NCBI RefSeq assembly: GCF_010468565.1
Contig: NZ_WUEG01000008.1
Location: 1-64,000, forward strand
Length of the DNA: 64,000 bases
Reading direction: 5' to 3'
Origin: Allomuricauda sp. TY007
GTDB taxonomy: Bacteria; Bacteroidota; Bacteroidia; Flavobacteriales; Flavobacteriaceae
Shown here: piece by piece, positions 10,101-18,323 of the stretch
How the letters are laid out: each line of letters starts with the position of its first letter
How positions within the stretch are numbered: position 1 is the stretch's first letter
The notes under the pieces: model-generated
What the model saw: only the letters and a program-made list of their open reading frames with translations
Told to the model about the DNA's origin: nothing
Databases searched by the model: none
Program-made: the position numbers and the translations under genes

Positions 10101-10436
10101 GCCTTTATCGCTGGTTTGATACCATTGGTGGTGGCTACTGGAGCAGGAGCCATAGGAAACCGTACCATTGGTGGTTCGGCCTTGGGAGGGATGCTTATCG
10201 GAACCATTTTCGGTGTCTTGTTGATTCCTGGTCTGTACTTCGTATTTGCTAAAATGGCAGATGGCAAGAGTCTTATCAAGGATGAGCATGATGAGCCGAT
10301 TTCGGAGGAATTCTTTAAGAATGATGACAGCGAGAGCAAATTGCGTACTCGCTTAAAAGAAGTGAATAAACTTTTGAAAAAAATGACCACAAGAAATGGA
10401 AAGAAAAAGAAAAATGGTGACCAAGATGAAGCATAG
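7167..10436 (+). CDS. RND multidrug efflux pump, HAE1 family
   Basis: This 1089-residue inner-membrane proton-driven exporter is related to AcrB/MexB. It has two repeats, each a transmembrane helix, a large periplasmic loop and five further helices. The TM4 proton-relay segment reads VVDNAIVVVEAV, so the second Asp of the AcrB DD pair is Asn here. The TM10 Lys is present in LLGKNAVLIVEFA. The C-terminus carries an unusually long, charged and finally Lys-rich tail of roughly 50 residues. It follows the adaptor gene and its end overlaps the start of the outer-membrane channel gene, so the three are one operon. Confidence 0.95.
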   Translation: MFKKFIHRPVLAIVISVIIVFTGLLAIKQLPISQFPQIAPTTVNIFIAYPGSSADVLVNSTLIPLETSINGVQGMRYIASDATSAGEGTLRVIFEPGTDPNQAVVRVKTRVDQVMPLLPELVQREGVVITPVQPSMLMYVNLYSDAKNNDEKFLYNYAYTKMIPEIQRINGIASAKILGSRKFAMRVWLKPDRMRAYNVSAEEILESMEEQSILARPGRLGRSSGKKAQSLEYVLVYQNRYNEPQQYKDIIIKANDDGEILTLGDVAEVELGSEFFDIYSNLDGDPSASIVLKQTFGSNGSDVIKSVKEKLDELEADMPPGIDYKISYDVSNFLDASIDQVLHTLRDAFILVAIVVFLFLGDWRSTLIPIIAVPVSLIGAFFVMQLFGLSINLITLFALVLAIGIVVDNAIVVVEAVHVKMEEENLTPYKASYEVLGEIGGAIIAITLVMTSVFIPISFMTGPVGVFYRQFSITMAGSIVISAIVALTLTPVLCAMMLKNTHGKPRRKSPVNRFIDWFNGRFEKLTGRYVGVLNKIVNRRVVTFGVLLAFCAGIFFTNQVLPAGFIPNEDQGMIYAIIQTPPGATLERTNEVARKLQAICEETEGVESVSSLAGYEIMTEGRGSNAGTCLINLKPWSEREHSVHDIMEELEEETKDLGAVIEYFEPPAVPGFGSSGGFAMRLLDKTNSTDYHEFERINNEFMDALRERKELAGLFTFYAANYPQYELKINNKAAMQKGVSIGKAMENLNILIGSTYEQGFIRFGRFFKVYTQAAPEYRGMPSDLEKLFVKNEEGEMVPYSSFMTMEKRLGPNEVTRYNLYNSAAIRGLPAKGYTSGDAIDAIREVAAQNLPRGYDIAWEGLSYDEAQRGNESIYIFIVVLIFVYLVLAAQYESFLLPLAVILSLPVGVFGSFFLLKLMGLSNDVYAQIGMIMLVGLLGKNAVLIVEFAVQKHRQGATILEAAIEGSKQRFRPILMTSFAFIAGLIPLVVATGAGAIGNRTIGGSALGGMLIGTIFGVLLIPGLYFVFAKMADGKSLIKDEHDEPISEEFFKNDDSESKLRTRLKEVNKLLKKMTTRNGKKKKNGDQDEA

Positions 10437-11853
10437 AAAATCACTTTTAGTCGGAATGATAGCGATGGTGGCCCTTTATTCTTGTGTGCCCACCCGTGAG
10501 GTTAGGGACGAGAACGTAGCTGTTCCAGAAAACTATCAAAACCAGTCAGCGGATACGGTAAATACGGGATTGGTGGAATGGAAGGAATTCTTTAAAGACC
10601 CTAATCTCATTGCCTTGATTGATTCGGCTTTGGTAAAAAACCAAGAGCTGAACATCATGTTGCAGCAAGTGGATATGGTCAAAAATAGGATTCAGGCCAA
10701 GAAAGGGGAGTATTTGCCCTTTGTCAATCTTCAGGCAGGTGCCGAGGTTGAAAAAGTGGGCGAGTACACCCGAAACGGAGCTGTGGAAAAGAATCTCGAA
10801 GTAAAGGAAGGCGAAGAGTTCCCCGAGCCCCTGACCAATTATATGGTCGGGGCCTTCGCCACTTGGGAGCTCGATGTTTGGAAGAAGCTTCGCAATGAGA
10901 AGAAAGCAGCGGTTTTTGAATATCTGTCCAGTGTGGAAGGTAAAAACTTCATGGTGACCAATTTGGTAGCGGAGATAGCTGATTCGTATTATGAGTTGAT
11001 GGCCTTGGACAATCAAATGGCCATTATTGACCAGAACCTGGAGATTCAGCAGAATGCACTACGCATGGTAAAACTGCAAAAACAAGCTGCCCGTGCCACG
11101 GAATTGGCCTTAAAGCGTTTTCAGGCCGAGGTCATGAAAAACCAAAGCCATAAATACGAAATCCAACAGGAAATCGTGGAAGTGGAAAACCGATTGAACT
11201 TTTTGATTGGTAGAACGCCTCAACATATTCAACGGGCGTCCGATAATTTTATCGATACACCGATTGATACCATTTACGCAGGAATACCTTCGCAATTGTT
11301 GCAGAATCGCCCTGATGTGCGCAGCGCTGAGTTTGAATTGGCTGCCGCGAAATTGGATACCAAAGCGGCCAAAGCCAATTTTTATCCAGAGTTTACGATA
11401 AAAGCAGGTCTGGGGCTGGAAGCGTTCGATACCAAATACCTGACGACCACGCCAGAATCTGTTTTGTATTCAGCTATTGGTGATATGGTGGCTCCATTGA
11501 TTAACAGGAATGCCATTAAGGCACAATATAAGAATGCTACGGACCGACAGTTGCAATCGGTTTATGAATATGAAAAGGCCATTTTGAATGCTTACATCGA
11601 AGTGGCCAACCAGTTGTCCAACATCGATAACTTAAAAAAGAGCTATGAATTAAAGGATGGTCAAGTACAGGCATTGACGGAATCCATAGACCTATCCACA
11701 CGCTTGTTCCAATCCGCAAGGGTGGAATACATCGAGGTGCTTTTGGCACAGCGTGAGGCCTTGGAATCCCGAATGGAGCTTGTTGAGACCAAAAAAGACC
11801 AGTTGTTGGCCCAGGTAAATATGTACCGTGCCTTGGGCGGTGGTTGGAATTAA
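10426..11853 (+). CDS. Outer-membrane efflux lipoprotein, TolC/NodT family
   Basis: This 475-residue outer-membrane channel completes the tripartite pump. From the ATG at 10426 it has a lipoprotein signal ending in LYSC (Cys 20). The trimeric alpha-barrel repeats follow: long Ala/Gln/Glu-rich helices near 150-260 and 340-460, plus IPSQLLQNRPDVRSAE, a hallmark of NodT-type channels. Longer starts at 10396 and 10414 exist, but 10426 gives the normal signal peptide. It overlaps the pump gene by 11 bases, indicating translational coupling. It is the last gene of the operon. Confidence 0.93.
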   Translation: MKHRKSLLVGMIAMVALYSCVPTREVRDENVAVPENYQNQSADTVNTGLVEWKEFFKDPNLIALIDSALVKNQELNIMLQQVDMVKNRIQAKKGEYLPFVNLQAGAEVEKVGEYTRNGAVEKNLEVKEGEEFPEPLTNYMVGAFATWELDVWKKLRNEKKAAVFEYLSSVEGKNFMVTNLVAEIADSYYELMALDNQMAIIDQNLEIQQNALRMVKLQKQAARATELALKRFQAEVMKNQSHKYEIQQEIVEVENRLNFLIGRTPQHIQRASDNFIDTPIDTIYAGIPSQLLQNRPDVRSAEFELAAAKLDTKAAKANFYPEFTIKAGLGLEAFDTKYLTTTPESVLYSAIGDMVAPLINRNAIKAQYKNATDRQLQSVYEYEKAILNAYIEVANQLSNIDNLKKSYELKDGQVQALTESIDLSTRLFQSARVEYIEVLLAQREALESRMELVETKKDQLLAQVNMYRALGGGWN

Positions 11854-12023
11854 AGAATTTCCTGAAACCAACTATCCTCTGGGCAAGCCATAGGGGTATT
11901 TCTCTGGTTTCATTTTGACGCCAGGGTCAAAACCGAAATTTTACTGTTAGATTCCCATTTTCTCGGGAATGACAGTTTCGATGAAAACCCCGATGCATGC
12001 ATGTTGGGAATTTTTTTCGATTA

Positions 12024-12056
12024 AATAATCCTCGGGGCAAGCCCCGAGGCATTATT
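12024..12056 (+). terminator. Strong GC-rich hairpin downstream of the first RND operon
   Basis: CCTCGGGG and CCCCGAGG pair over 8 bp around a tiny loop, extended outward by AATAAT and ATTATT with one bulge, then a short T run. A decayed look-alike (CTCTGGGCAAGCCATAGGGG, 11878-11897) lies about 150 bases upstream, so this may be a repeated hairpin family as well as a terminator. Confidence 0.5.
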
Positions 12057-12548
12057 TTAGAATAGATTTAATTGAATATCATCATTTTTGTGCAAAACCT
12101 GATAATCCTCTTGAAACTTTAATTTTTAACATATGCAGCTATTACTTTTTCATTACTGTGTCTCCCAACAGTATCGTTATAAAAAACACTGTCCCAAAAT
12201 CGGAACCTGAGCAAAAAAATCTCCCTTGCTGTACCACTTTTTATTGTTCTTGCAATTTTCGAAGGACTATTGGTGGGCACTCTCTGTAAAAAAAATGCAC
12301 ATGATTTTTGTCGGTTTGACCTGCTTCAAAACCAAAAAATTGAACTTCCCAAAATCATCCGCCCTTTACGGACCCCTTTTTCTATATAACAAAATAATTA
12401 TGGGACTAGAATCACCATTACTGCCCCTATCCGTTCCTTGTAGTTAATTTCTAATCATTGTTTTCCATTTTTTTGAAATCTGGCTATGGTATCTAAACAT
12501 GTATAGAAAATCAAAACAATCACACCTTCCTTATATCAGTAAACATGA

Positions 12549-12841
12549 TATTGGAAGCAAATCTGGATTGCAGAAGTAAAACTGTCTTATGGAAAATATA
12601 ATTTCAACAATATTTACGGAATGGATATCGTCTTAAATCGAAGTCTGATAGAAGACAAACTAGATTTAACGATTCAACCAACCATGTCTTTCGCACTAGG
12701 GAACTATCTGGATACCCTGCAATCGATGAAAACGTGATGGCACTTGACAACTATCAAGAAAATCAACAGATAAGTCTTAACCTAAGCTATAAATTCAACG
12801 ATACGAATAAGGGTTTGAGCAAAAAGCAAAGACGTCTCTAA
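12549..12841 (+). pseudogene. C-terminal remnant of an outer-membrane beta-barrel protein
   Basis: Two overlapping frames read like consecutive parts of one barrel. The first carries alternating hydrophobic/polar strands such as LDLTIQPTMSFALGNYLDT and stops at a TGA at about 12735. A +1 shift near 12700 gives a second frame that runs to 12841 and ends with NYQENQQISLNLSYKFND, which looks like a terminal beta-strand of a TonB-receptor-type barrel. There is no start codon or upstream body, so I read it as a frameshifted gene tail. The surrounding DNA from 11854 to 13018 shows no other gene. Confidence 0.4.
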
Positions 12842-13011
12842 GAATTACAGCGGGTAGTCGGATTAATCAAAAGTTGTTTAATCGGGTCTGACCTGAGTTG
12901 TATCTGCATGGCCACCTAGAAGAACATACAAGACCTAAAGACCAGCACCATCAAATACAAGGGACTATTAAAAAACGGGCAAAACATACCATCTACCCCT
13001 AAAAAAACCAA

Positions 13012-13041
13012 CAAAAAAAGAGGCTAAAAAAGGTAGCCTCT
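13012..13041 (-). terminator. Rho-independent terminator of the lipocalin-like gene
   Basis: On the minus strand AGAGGCTA and TAGCCTCT form an 8-bp stem with a 7-base loop followed by a run of seven T. It lies about 40 bases after the stop codon of the minus-strand lipoprotein gene. Confidence 0.7.
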
Positions 13042-13083
13042 ATATTTGGTTATGTCTTGGACATCGAGTTATGGTTCTTTATA

Positions 13084-13602
13084 TTAAGGTATTAAGGAGT
13101 ATGTAAAATCAATTCTTGTTTGGACCACAGTTCCTGTCACCTCTGTTACAGTGTAAATTTCTGAAAAGGTGAATTGAGAGGAATCCTCGTTAAATTCCAA
13201 GGCAGTGGTTTGCAAACTACAGGAAGATACCAAACTAAGGTTTTGAGACGCCAATTCCCATGTTCCTGTTGATGCAACAACGTACTCACAATCTTCTTCA
13301 TATTTCCCCAGTTCGTAAGCATACGACCTATCTTCCTCAAATGTATAAGAAGCATCTTTTTTACATTCAGCGTATTGTGCAAATAGGTCAGTAGATGGAT
13401 TGTCCGTATTATCATCGGTCAAATCCAATTCTTTGGCAGCTACAATTGCAGAAAGTACCCACTCCCCTACCAATTTTTGCTCATTGGCACTAAGATCTCC
13501 TGTAAAATCTTCGGCACATTCCACCCCGTCATCCGAAGTACACGATAGAAACATTGCACCAATACACATCAAGATTCCAGCATTAAAAAGCTTTTCTTTC
13601 AT
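13084..13602 (-). CDS. Lipocalin-like lipoprotein of unknown function
   Basis: This 172-residue protein has a lipoprotein signal ending in FLSC (Cys 21), so it is probably membrane-anchored at the cell envelope. The mature part begins with an acidic spacer and then LVGEWVLS, the opening strand typical of flavobacterial lipocalin-like domains. Several short beta-strands and four to six Cys residues follow, which may form disulfides (for example ECAEDF, YAECKKD, YEEDCEY, VSSCSLQ). Such proteins are common singletons in Flavobacteriaceae with no known ligand. It is monocistronic with its own terminator and lies between two stretches of decayed DNA. Confidence 0.65.
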   Translation of the reverse strand: MKEKLFNAGILMCIGAMFLSCTSDDGVECAEDFTGDLSANEQKLVGEWVLSAIVAAKELDLTDDNTDNPSTDLFAQYAECKKDASYTFEEDRSYAYELGKYEEDCEYVVASTGTWELASQNLSLVSSCSLQTTALEFNEDSSQFTFSEIYTVTEVTGTVVQTRIDFTYSLIP

Positions 13603-13814
13603 TTCAATTTAAATTTTATTGTTTAATAAATGATGGGCAAGAGTTCAAATGGTTGTGTGCGGATTCTAAAAAATCTCTTGCCAAAACTTCATCCAATCAA
13701 GACAGTCAATGTTCATTAACCGGTTTTGGGCCGAGTTCATAAAATCACCTTAGCTCTGCATAAAATTAAATCTAAAAAGAGCGGTCACCGGTGTTTATGT
13801 GAACAAAACGTCCA

Positions 13815-14018
13815 TTGCCTATTTTCCCTATATTGAACAAGAGGATGATGAAATCGCGGATGAGTTATGGCATAATTGCAAAGCCAAGCTCAAGAAACTC
13901 ACAGAAAAAAGAAGCCAATATATTGATTGCTGGTAGAAATCCTATTTTTTTTTGCAATAGAAGTACTATCGGAAAACTGCTGATGAGCGCTCAGAAAGTC
14001 CCCGTACCTGTAATCTGA
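13815..14018 (+). pseudogene. Possible remnant of a universal stress protein gene
   Basis: The reading frame ends with ANILIAGRNPIFF and then STIGKLLMSAQKVPVPVI, resembling the C-terminal part of UspA domains (ILxxGxR, then GSxxxxLLxxAKVPVLVI). The upstream part does not resemble a Usp N-terminus, and a neighbouring frame over the preceding bases (DEIADELWHNCKAKLKKL) looks equally protein-like. I take it as a frameshifted fragment. Complete tandem Usp genes lie 1.3-3 kb away. The rest of 13603-14030 shows nothing recognisable. Confidence 0.3.
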
Positions 14019-14030
14019 TAAAGGATTTGC

Positions 14031-14798
14031 TTAGAGTTCCCTGATTTTTATATTTCGGAACCAGGTTTCAAAATACCAATACTGTAGTGCTATTTTGCCC
14101 TCGGTGGTCTGGCCAAACTCAGGATATTTGGAAAAATGGGTCCTTGCTATCTTTTCTTTCCATTCAGGTGTGCTAAAATCTTCCTCAGCAGTAAGAACTC
14201 CATTTAGATAAAACGTAACTTTGCCATCCACTTGCTTTATTCGGGTCTTGTTCCACTCCCCTTGTTTCACCTCCACTTTATTTTGCTGAGGTTGAAAAAC
14301 GTATAAACAGCCCGGCCTTTTTTCTGGAACATCGTAATCCATGTGGTCAGCTCCCAACATTTGATATTCCGGCCCGCTTTGCCATGCGGTCGGAACATCC
14401 GGCATTTCTTGTACATTGATAAAAATTCCGCTATTTCCGTTCCCCGCCACCTTCCATTCCAATACTAGTTCATAATCATCATAAGGCTGATCGGTAACTA
14501 AATCGCCTGCCGTTAAAGATTCATCGTTGGTATTGCTATGCAGTTCACCATCAACCACCTCCCAAACCGATGTTGCGTTGGGGTCGTTGTATAAATGCCA
14601 TCCGTCCATGGTTTTGCCATCAAAGAGCAATTCCCAGCCCTGTTCCTTTTCTACATCCAACAATTGGTTATGGGCAGCATTTTCAATGGCCGCTTTTTTG
14701 GTTCGCCAAGTATTGGCCTCTTCTTCCTTTTTTTTCTCGCTCTTACAGGAAGCCAGCACCAATAATGCGATAATACATCGGGTAATTCTTGAATACAT
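14031..14798 (-). CDS. DUF1080 (3-keto-disaccharide hydrolase-type) lipoprotein
   Basis: This 255-residue protein has a lipoprotein signal ending in LASC (Cys 18) and a DUF1080 beta-sandwich. Family signatures are GWELLFDGKTMDGWH at the domain start, then VVDGELHS, GNSGIFINV and SGPEYQML, and the terminal WFRNIKIREL. Some DUF1080 members hydrolyse 3-keto-glycosides made by Gfo/Idh/MocA oxidoreductases; others are carbohydrate-binding proteins of unknown use. No 3-keto-sugar dehydrogenase is next to it, so the substrate cannot be inferred. It is transcribed divergently from the thioredoxin gene. Confidence 0.85.
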   Translation of the reverse strand: MYSRITRCIIALLVLASCKSEKKKEEEANTWRTKKAAIENAAHNQLLDVEKEQGWELLFDGKTMDGWHLYNDPNATSVWEVVDGELHSNTNDESLTAGDLVTDQPYDDYELVLEWKVAGNGNSGIFINVQEMPDVPTAWQSGPEYQMLGADHMDYDVPEKRPGCLYVFQPQQNKVEVKQGEWNKTRIKQVDGKVTFYLNGVLTAEEDFSTPEWKEKIARTHFSKYPEFGQTTEGKIALQYWYFETWFRNIKIREL

Positions 14799-14894
14799 TT
14801 GTAGTTTAGTTTGATTTATAGTGCAGTGGCTAAAGATAAAAAAGAAATTTATCCAATGTTGCCCAGATATACATCAATACAATTTTTGATGATT

Positions 14895-14912
14895 AAGTGA
14901 CTTAAGTCACTT
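14895..14912. promoter_or_regulatory. Perfect 18-bp palindrome, candidate CRP/FNR-type operator
   Basis: AAGTGACTTAAGTCACTT is a perfect palindrome with a TGA-N6-TCA core typical of CRP/FNR-family sites. Its centre lies about 41 bases upstream of the transcription start predicted from the adjoining promoter, the usual position for class II activation. Regulator identity is inferred. Confidence 0.5.
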
Positions 14913-14940
14913 TGGGAAAAATCGAGTTTTTATAAATTGC
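14911..14940 (+). promoter_or_regulatory. Probable thioredoxin promoter
   Basis: TTTG at 14911-14914 and TAAATTGC at 14933-14940 are 18 bases apart. The -7 element is imperfect, which fits a promoter needing an activator at the overlapping palindrome. Confidence 0.4.
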
Positions 14941-14961
14941 AGTCTATAATTTTTAGAAACA

Positions 14962-15261
14962 ATGAAAGGAAATTTTGCAGCTTTGATCAACAGCGACCAA
15001 TTAACGCTAGTAGATTTTTCGGCAGAATGGTGTGGTCCCTGTAAAATGTTGGCCCCAATTCTAAAACAGGTAAAAGATGAAATGGGCGATGATCTAAAAA
15101 TTGTAAAAATAGACGTCGACAAAAACCAAAGCCTTGCCAACACCTACCAAGTTAGGGGTGTTCCTACGATGATTTTCTTTAAAAACGGCGAACAACTCTG
15201 GAGAAAATCAGGAGTACTACAAAAGGGAGAAATTGTGCAATTGGCAAAATCGTTCTTGTAA
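14962..15261 (+). CDS. Thioredoxin
   Basis: This 99-residue single-domain thioredoxin is a cytosolic disulfide reductase, slightly shorter than E. coli TrxA. The redox motif WCGPC is at residues 23-27 and the cis-proline loop GVPT at 66-69. There is no signal peptide. It is transcribed alone, convergent with the universal stress gene whose stop lies 12 bases beyond. A palindromic operator candidate overlaps its promoter, suggesting control by oxygen or energy state together with the neighbouring stress genes. Confidence 0.93.
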   Translation: MKGNFAALINSDQLTLVDFSAEWCGPCKMLAPILKQVKDEMGDDLKIVKIDVDKNQSLANTYQVRGVPTMIFFKNGEQLWRKSGVLQKGEIVQLAKSFL

Positions 15262-15273
15262 ATTTTTGCTGGT

Positions 15274-16134
15274 TCATTCAAATAAGTGGATGACCAAAAA
15301 CGGCACCTTGGAGTTAAAGCTCACTTTTTTGATGACAGGCTCCCGTGTCAATCTTTCAAAGAAAGTATGGTTTTGATTGATCATTACAACCATATCAATG
15401 GTTTTGTCTTTTTCAACCAATTGTTGAATGGTATTGTTAACTGAAGTATCCTTTTCCACCTCAATAAATTCGTAGTCGATGGATTTAAGGCGGTTTTTCA
15501 ATCCTTTTTTGGAAGCTTTTTGTTCAGGAGCCAGTGCATCCAAACTGCCTACATGGGCTATCCATAATTTTGCTTTAAAATGTTCAACGAAATTCAAAAG
15601 TGGTTTCAGCTCATAGTTTTCAAAGAGGTGTTCATAACCCGTGGCCAATAGTATGGCATCTATTTCTTTTTCTATTTGGTAATCATCGGGCACAGCAATA
15701 ACAGGGCAAAAATCAACTTCCTTGATAACTTTATAGGTATTGCTTCCCATAAAGACTTCTTTTAAACCAGAGGCTCCTTTGGTTCCCATAATTACGTAAT
15801 CAATCTCCTCGCGGTACACTGTCTTTCCAATGGCATTGACAAGGTTATCCGGAATGGAACGGGCAATAAATGTATGTTCAGGGTTTTTGTCAAAGCTTTT
15901 TATTTTTTCCAATTCCCTTTTGAGGTCTCGGTCGGATTGTTCCTTGATCAAATTGTACAAACGGGTATCGTTGGCTCCCGCCATTTTGGTTGATAAGCCA
16001 GAGGCACCCACCTGATAAGAATTCAGGATAAAAAAATCACAGGGAACATCTTTAAAGATCGTCAAAGCATAAGCAATGGCGTTCCAGGCATTATTGGAAA
16101 AGTCCGTGGGCAATATGATCCGTTTTTTCTTCAC
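15274..16134 (-). CDS. Universal stress protein, tandem UspA domains
   Basis: This 286-residue cytosolic protein has two UspA-type domains. Domain 1 (about 1-150) starts with RIILPTDFSNNAWNAIAYA and contains VIMGTKGASG followed by FMGSNTYKVI and CPVIAVP, the ATP-binding loop of the G-2x-G-9x-G class. Domain 2 (about 155-286) is degenerate, with VVMINQNHTFFERL in place of the glycine loop. Tandem Usp proteins in flavobacteria are linked to stress, stationary phase and low oxygen. It lies four bases after a paralogous Usp gene and is probably co-transcribed with it. Confidence 0.9.
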   Translation of the reverse strand: MKKKRIILPTDFSNNAWNAIAYALTIFKDVPCDFFILNSYQVGASGLSTKMAGANDTRLYNLIKEQSDRDLKRELEKIKSFDKNPEHTFIARSIPDNLVNAIGKTVYREEIDYVIMGTKGASGLKEVFMGSNTYKVIKEVDFCPVIAVPDDYQIEKEIDAILLATGYEHLFENYELKPLLNFVEHFKAKLWIAHVGSLDALAPEQKASKKGLKNRLKSIDYEFIEVEKDTSVNNTIQQLVEKDKTIDMVVMINQNHTFFERLTREPVIKKVSFNSKVPFLVIHLFE

Positions 16135-16138
16135 GATT

Positions 16139-16984
16139 TTATCTCTTAATGTTCTGCATTACCATAAATGGTATTTTAATCTTCAACCCCAGTAAATCTA
16201 CTGTCGACCTATAGAGCATATCCTCAAAAAAGGAGTGCCTTGAGTTCAGCATAACCAGCATCCCTGCGTCTTTTTGCTCAATCTGCTCCAGAATAACCTC
16301 TGCTTTGTTTTTAACGGGCGTTGTCTCAAAATGGAGGTAGCTATTGGCCAAGGTTTCTTCCAAAAACAACTTGTTATCTTCTTGTCGAGGACTGAGTTCA
16401 TCAAAATCCGTAATGTACAAACAGTATATCTTGGACTTAAATTTACCGGCCAAGTCACCTAAAAGCTTTAACTCCCTTCGCTTATAGGGAAGCAAATAAT
16501 CTGTTGGAAAAAGAATGGCCTTAGGCTGTCTGTATTCAAAATCTTCCGGTATGGCCAACACCGGGCACTTTACATATTTAAAAGTTTCTATGGTGAAACT
16601 CCCGAATGTGGTTTTGCGGTTGCTGGTCTCTCCTTTGGTCCCCATAATTACCACATCAATGTTCATTTCATCCACAAAATCATTTATACTATCTATTAGA
16701 TTGTCAAAATGCGCTACGGTCTCAAAATTGTGCAGCGGGTTTGGCGGTTCTCCAATTACGGAGTTGACCAATTTATCCAATTTCTTTTCCGTTTGTTCCC
16801 TTTTTTCTTCTTTCAGTTTCCCAACACCCTCTAACACTGCTGTTTTGTACTTGCCGTACACCTCCTCACCATAGGCGTGCAACACAAAAAAACAAGCACG
16901 CTCACATTTAAAAAGTTCTTGTGCATATTGCAAGGCATGCAAAGCATTTTTTGAAAAATCGGTAGGAATCAATACGGTTTTCAT
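16139..16984 (-). CDS. Universal stress protein, tandem UspA domains
   Basis: This 281-residue paralogue of the downstream gene has the same two-domain plan. VLIPTDFSKNALHALQYA opens domain 1, VIMGTKGETSNRKTTFGSFT gives the nucleotide-binding loop, and CPVLAIPEDF ends it. Domain 2 starts near ILFPTDYLLPYKRRE and keeps only a degenerate loop (LVMLNSRHSFFED). It is the first gene of a two-gene operon. A TATCTTTG element on the minus strand at 17009-17002 with TTTG at 17029-17026 may be its promoter, though the 16-base spacing is short. Confidence 0.9.
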   Translation of the reverse strand: MKTVLIPTDFSKNALHALQYAQELFKCERACFFVLHAYGEEVYGKYKTAVLEGVGKLKEEKREQTEKKLDKLVNSVIGEPPNPLHNFETVAHFDNLIDSINDFVDEMNIDVVIMGTKGETSNRKTTFGSFTIETFKYVKCPVLAIPEDFEYRQPKAILFPTDYLLPYKRRELKLLGDLAGKFKSKIYCLYITDFDELSPRQEDNKLFLEETLANSYLHFETTPVKNKAEVILEQIEQKDAGMLVMLNSRHSFFEDMLYRSTVDLLGLKIKIPFMVMQNIKR

Positions 16985-17168
16985 GGGTATCTCGCTTTTA
17001 TCAAAGATATAAGTAGGTGAGTTGGCAAAAAATGATTTTGGTCATCACCTAAAAATATAAAATTTAACATTCTGAGCATCAAATTGTATTTTACACCCGA
17101 TAATACGTCGTTAAACCATAACTTATGGACGTTCAAAGGATTCTTGTGTTAAAATACCTTTATCAAGC

Positions 17169-17199
17169 TTTACCGTACAAGCAGCAAACTTTATCTTTG
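17169..17199 (+). promoter_or_regulatory. Promoter of the second RND operon
   Basis: TTTA at 17169-17172 is followed after 19 bases by TATCTTTG at 17192-17199, a near-perfect Bacteroidota -33/-7 pair about 48 bases before the adaptor ATG. A 13-bp palindrome CCATAACTTATGG at 17116-17128 upstream could be an operator. Confidence 0.55.
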
Positions 17200-17246
17200 A
17201 AGTTAAGCTATTTATGAAAAAATAGCGTACCATCCACCAAACCAAA

Positions 17247-18323
17247 ATGAAAGTCAGAAATATTGTTTATATCCTACTAGTAGTGGGAATAGGTGCGCTG
17301 ATAGCGTACAGAATCAAGTCCAATGCGGAAGCGGCGAAACCTAGAGGAACAGGGCCCAGTATCCCCACAGTTACCGGAATGATTCTAAAACCCCAGACTT
17401 TCAAGGACAACATTGCCCTTGCAGGAACTTTGGAAGCCGACGAACAGATTGAAATACGAAGTGAGGTGCCAGGGGTTGTTGAAAGCATCAATTTTAAGGA
17501 AGGGAGTAAGGTTTCGGAAGGACAGATACTGCTAAAAGTCAATGATATTGAGCTTCGCGCCCAACTTTCCAAAGCACTTACGGCAAAAAAATTGGCCTCC
17601 GAAAATGAAAGAAGGGCGAAACTTTTGCTACAAAAACAGGCCATAAGCCAAGAAGAGTACGATATTGCCAGTGCAGATTACCAATCAGCCAGCGCAGAAG
17701 CAGAATTGATAGAGGCCCAACTATCAAAAACAACCATAAGAGCCCCTTTTTCGGGAACCATCGGCCTGCGATCCATCTCCAAAGGAACCTACGTGACACC
17801 GACTACTGTAATTGCCAAACTGGTCAATACCGATGAGTTGAAAATTACGTTTTCCGTACCAGAGAAATACGCATCACAGGTGAATGTCGGCACTGTTCTG
17901 ACCTTTACCACTTCAGATTCAAGGGAACAGCACAACGCCACCATATACGCCATAGACCCAGAGGTGGACATTGCCACCCGAACCCTTCGAATGAGGGCAA
18001 TCATGGACAATAGTGGCAATAAACTGTACCCTGGGGCCTACGCCAATATAATGCTGCCCCTCGAAACCGTGGACGATGCCCTTTTGGTGCCATCAGAATC
18101 CCTGATTCCCGTACAAAACGGAAAGAAAATTTTTATCTTGGAGAATGGCAAGGCCAAGGAAGTAGATGTTGAAATCGGGTCACGGACCGGTAAAGCAGTA
18201 CGGGTGTTGACCAATCTACAACCTGGCGATACCGTTTTGACCTATGGTGTCATGGCTTTGCAGAACGGTTCCCCGGTAGACGTTGTTTTGGAAGAATTTG
18301 AACCTTTGACCCAAATCAAATGA
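17247..18323 (+). CDS. RND efflux periplasmic adaptor
   Basis: This 358-residue membrane fusion protein of the second tripartite pump has an N-terminal membrane anchor or signal (residues 5-22) and no lipobox, unlike the first adaptor. The lipoyl halves are visible (VVESINFKEGSKVSEGQILLKV and TTIRAPFSGTIGLRSISKG). They flank a short Ala/Glu-rich helical hairpin, and beta-barrel and membrane-proximal domains follow (LLVPSESLIPVQNGKKIFIL). Its stop overlaps the pump start by four bases (ATGA), indicating translational coupling. Substrate is unknown. Confidence 0.93.
   Translation: MKVRNIVYILLVVGIGALIAYRIKSNAEAAKPRGTGPSIPTVTGMILKPQTFKDNIALAGTLEADEQIEIRSEVPGVVESINFKEGSKVSEGQILLKVNDIELRAQLSKALTAKKLASENERRAKLLLQKQAISQEEYDIASADYQSASAEAELIEAQLSKTTIRAPFSGTIGLRSISKGTYVTPTTVIAKLVNTDELKITFSVPEKYASQVNVGTVLTFTTSDSREQHNATIYAIDPEVDIATRTLRMRAIMDNSGNKLYPGAYANIMLPLETVDDALLVPSESLIPVQNGKKIFILENGKAKEVDVEIGSRTGKAVRVLTNLQPGDTVLTYGVMALQNGSPVDVVLEEFEPLTQIK

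Noticed and set aside
9815..10444. A 209-codon open frame antisense to the first RND pump gene, and similar long antisense frames in other large genes.
   Set aside because: The plus-strand pump is unambiguous across the same bases, and the antisense translation has no family features.
12226..12447. A 73-codon plus-strand open frame.
   Set aside because: Its composition looks random, it has no motif, and it lies in the decayed stretch between 11854 and 13018.
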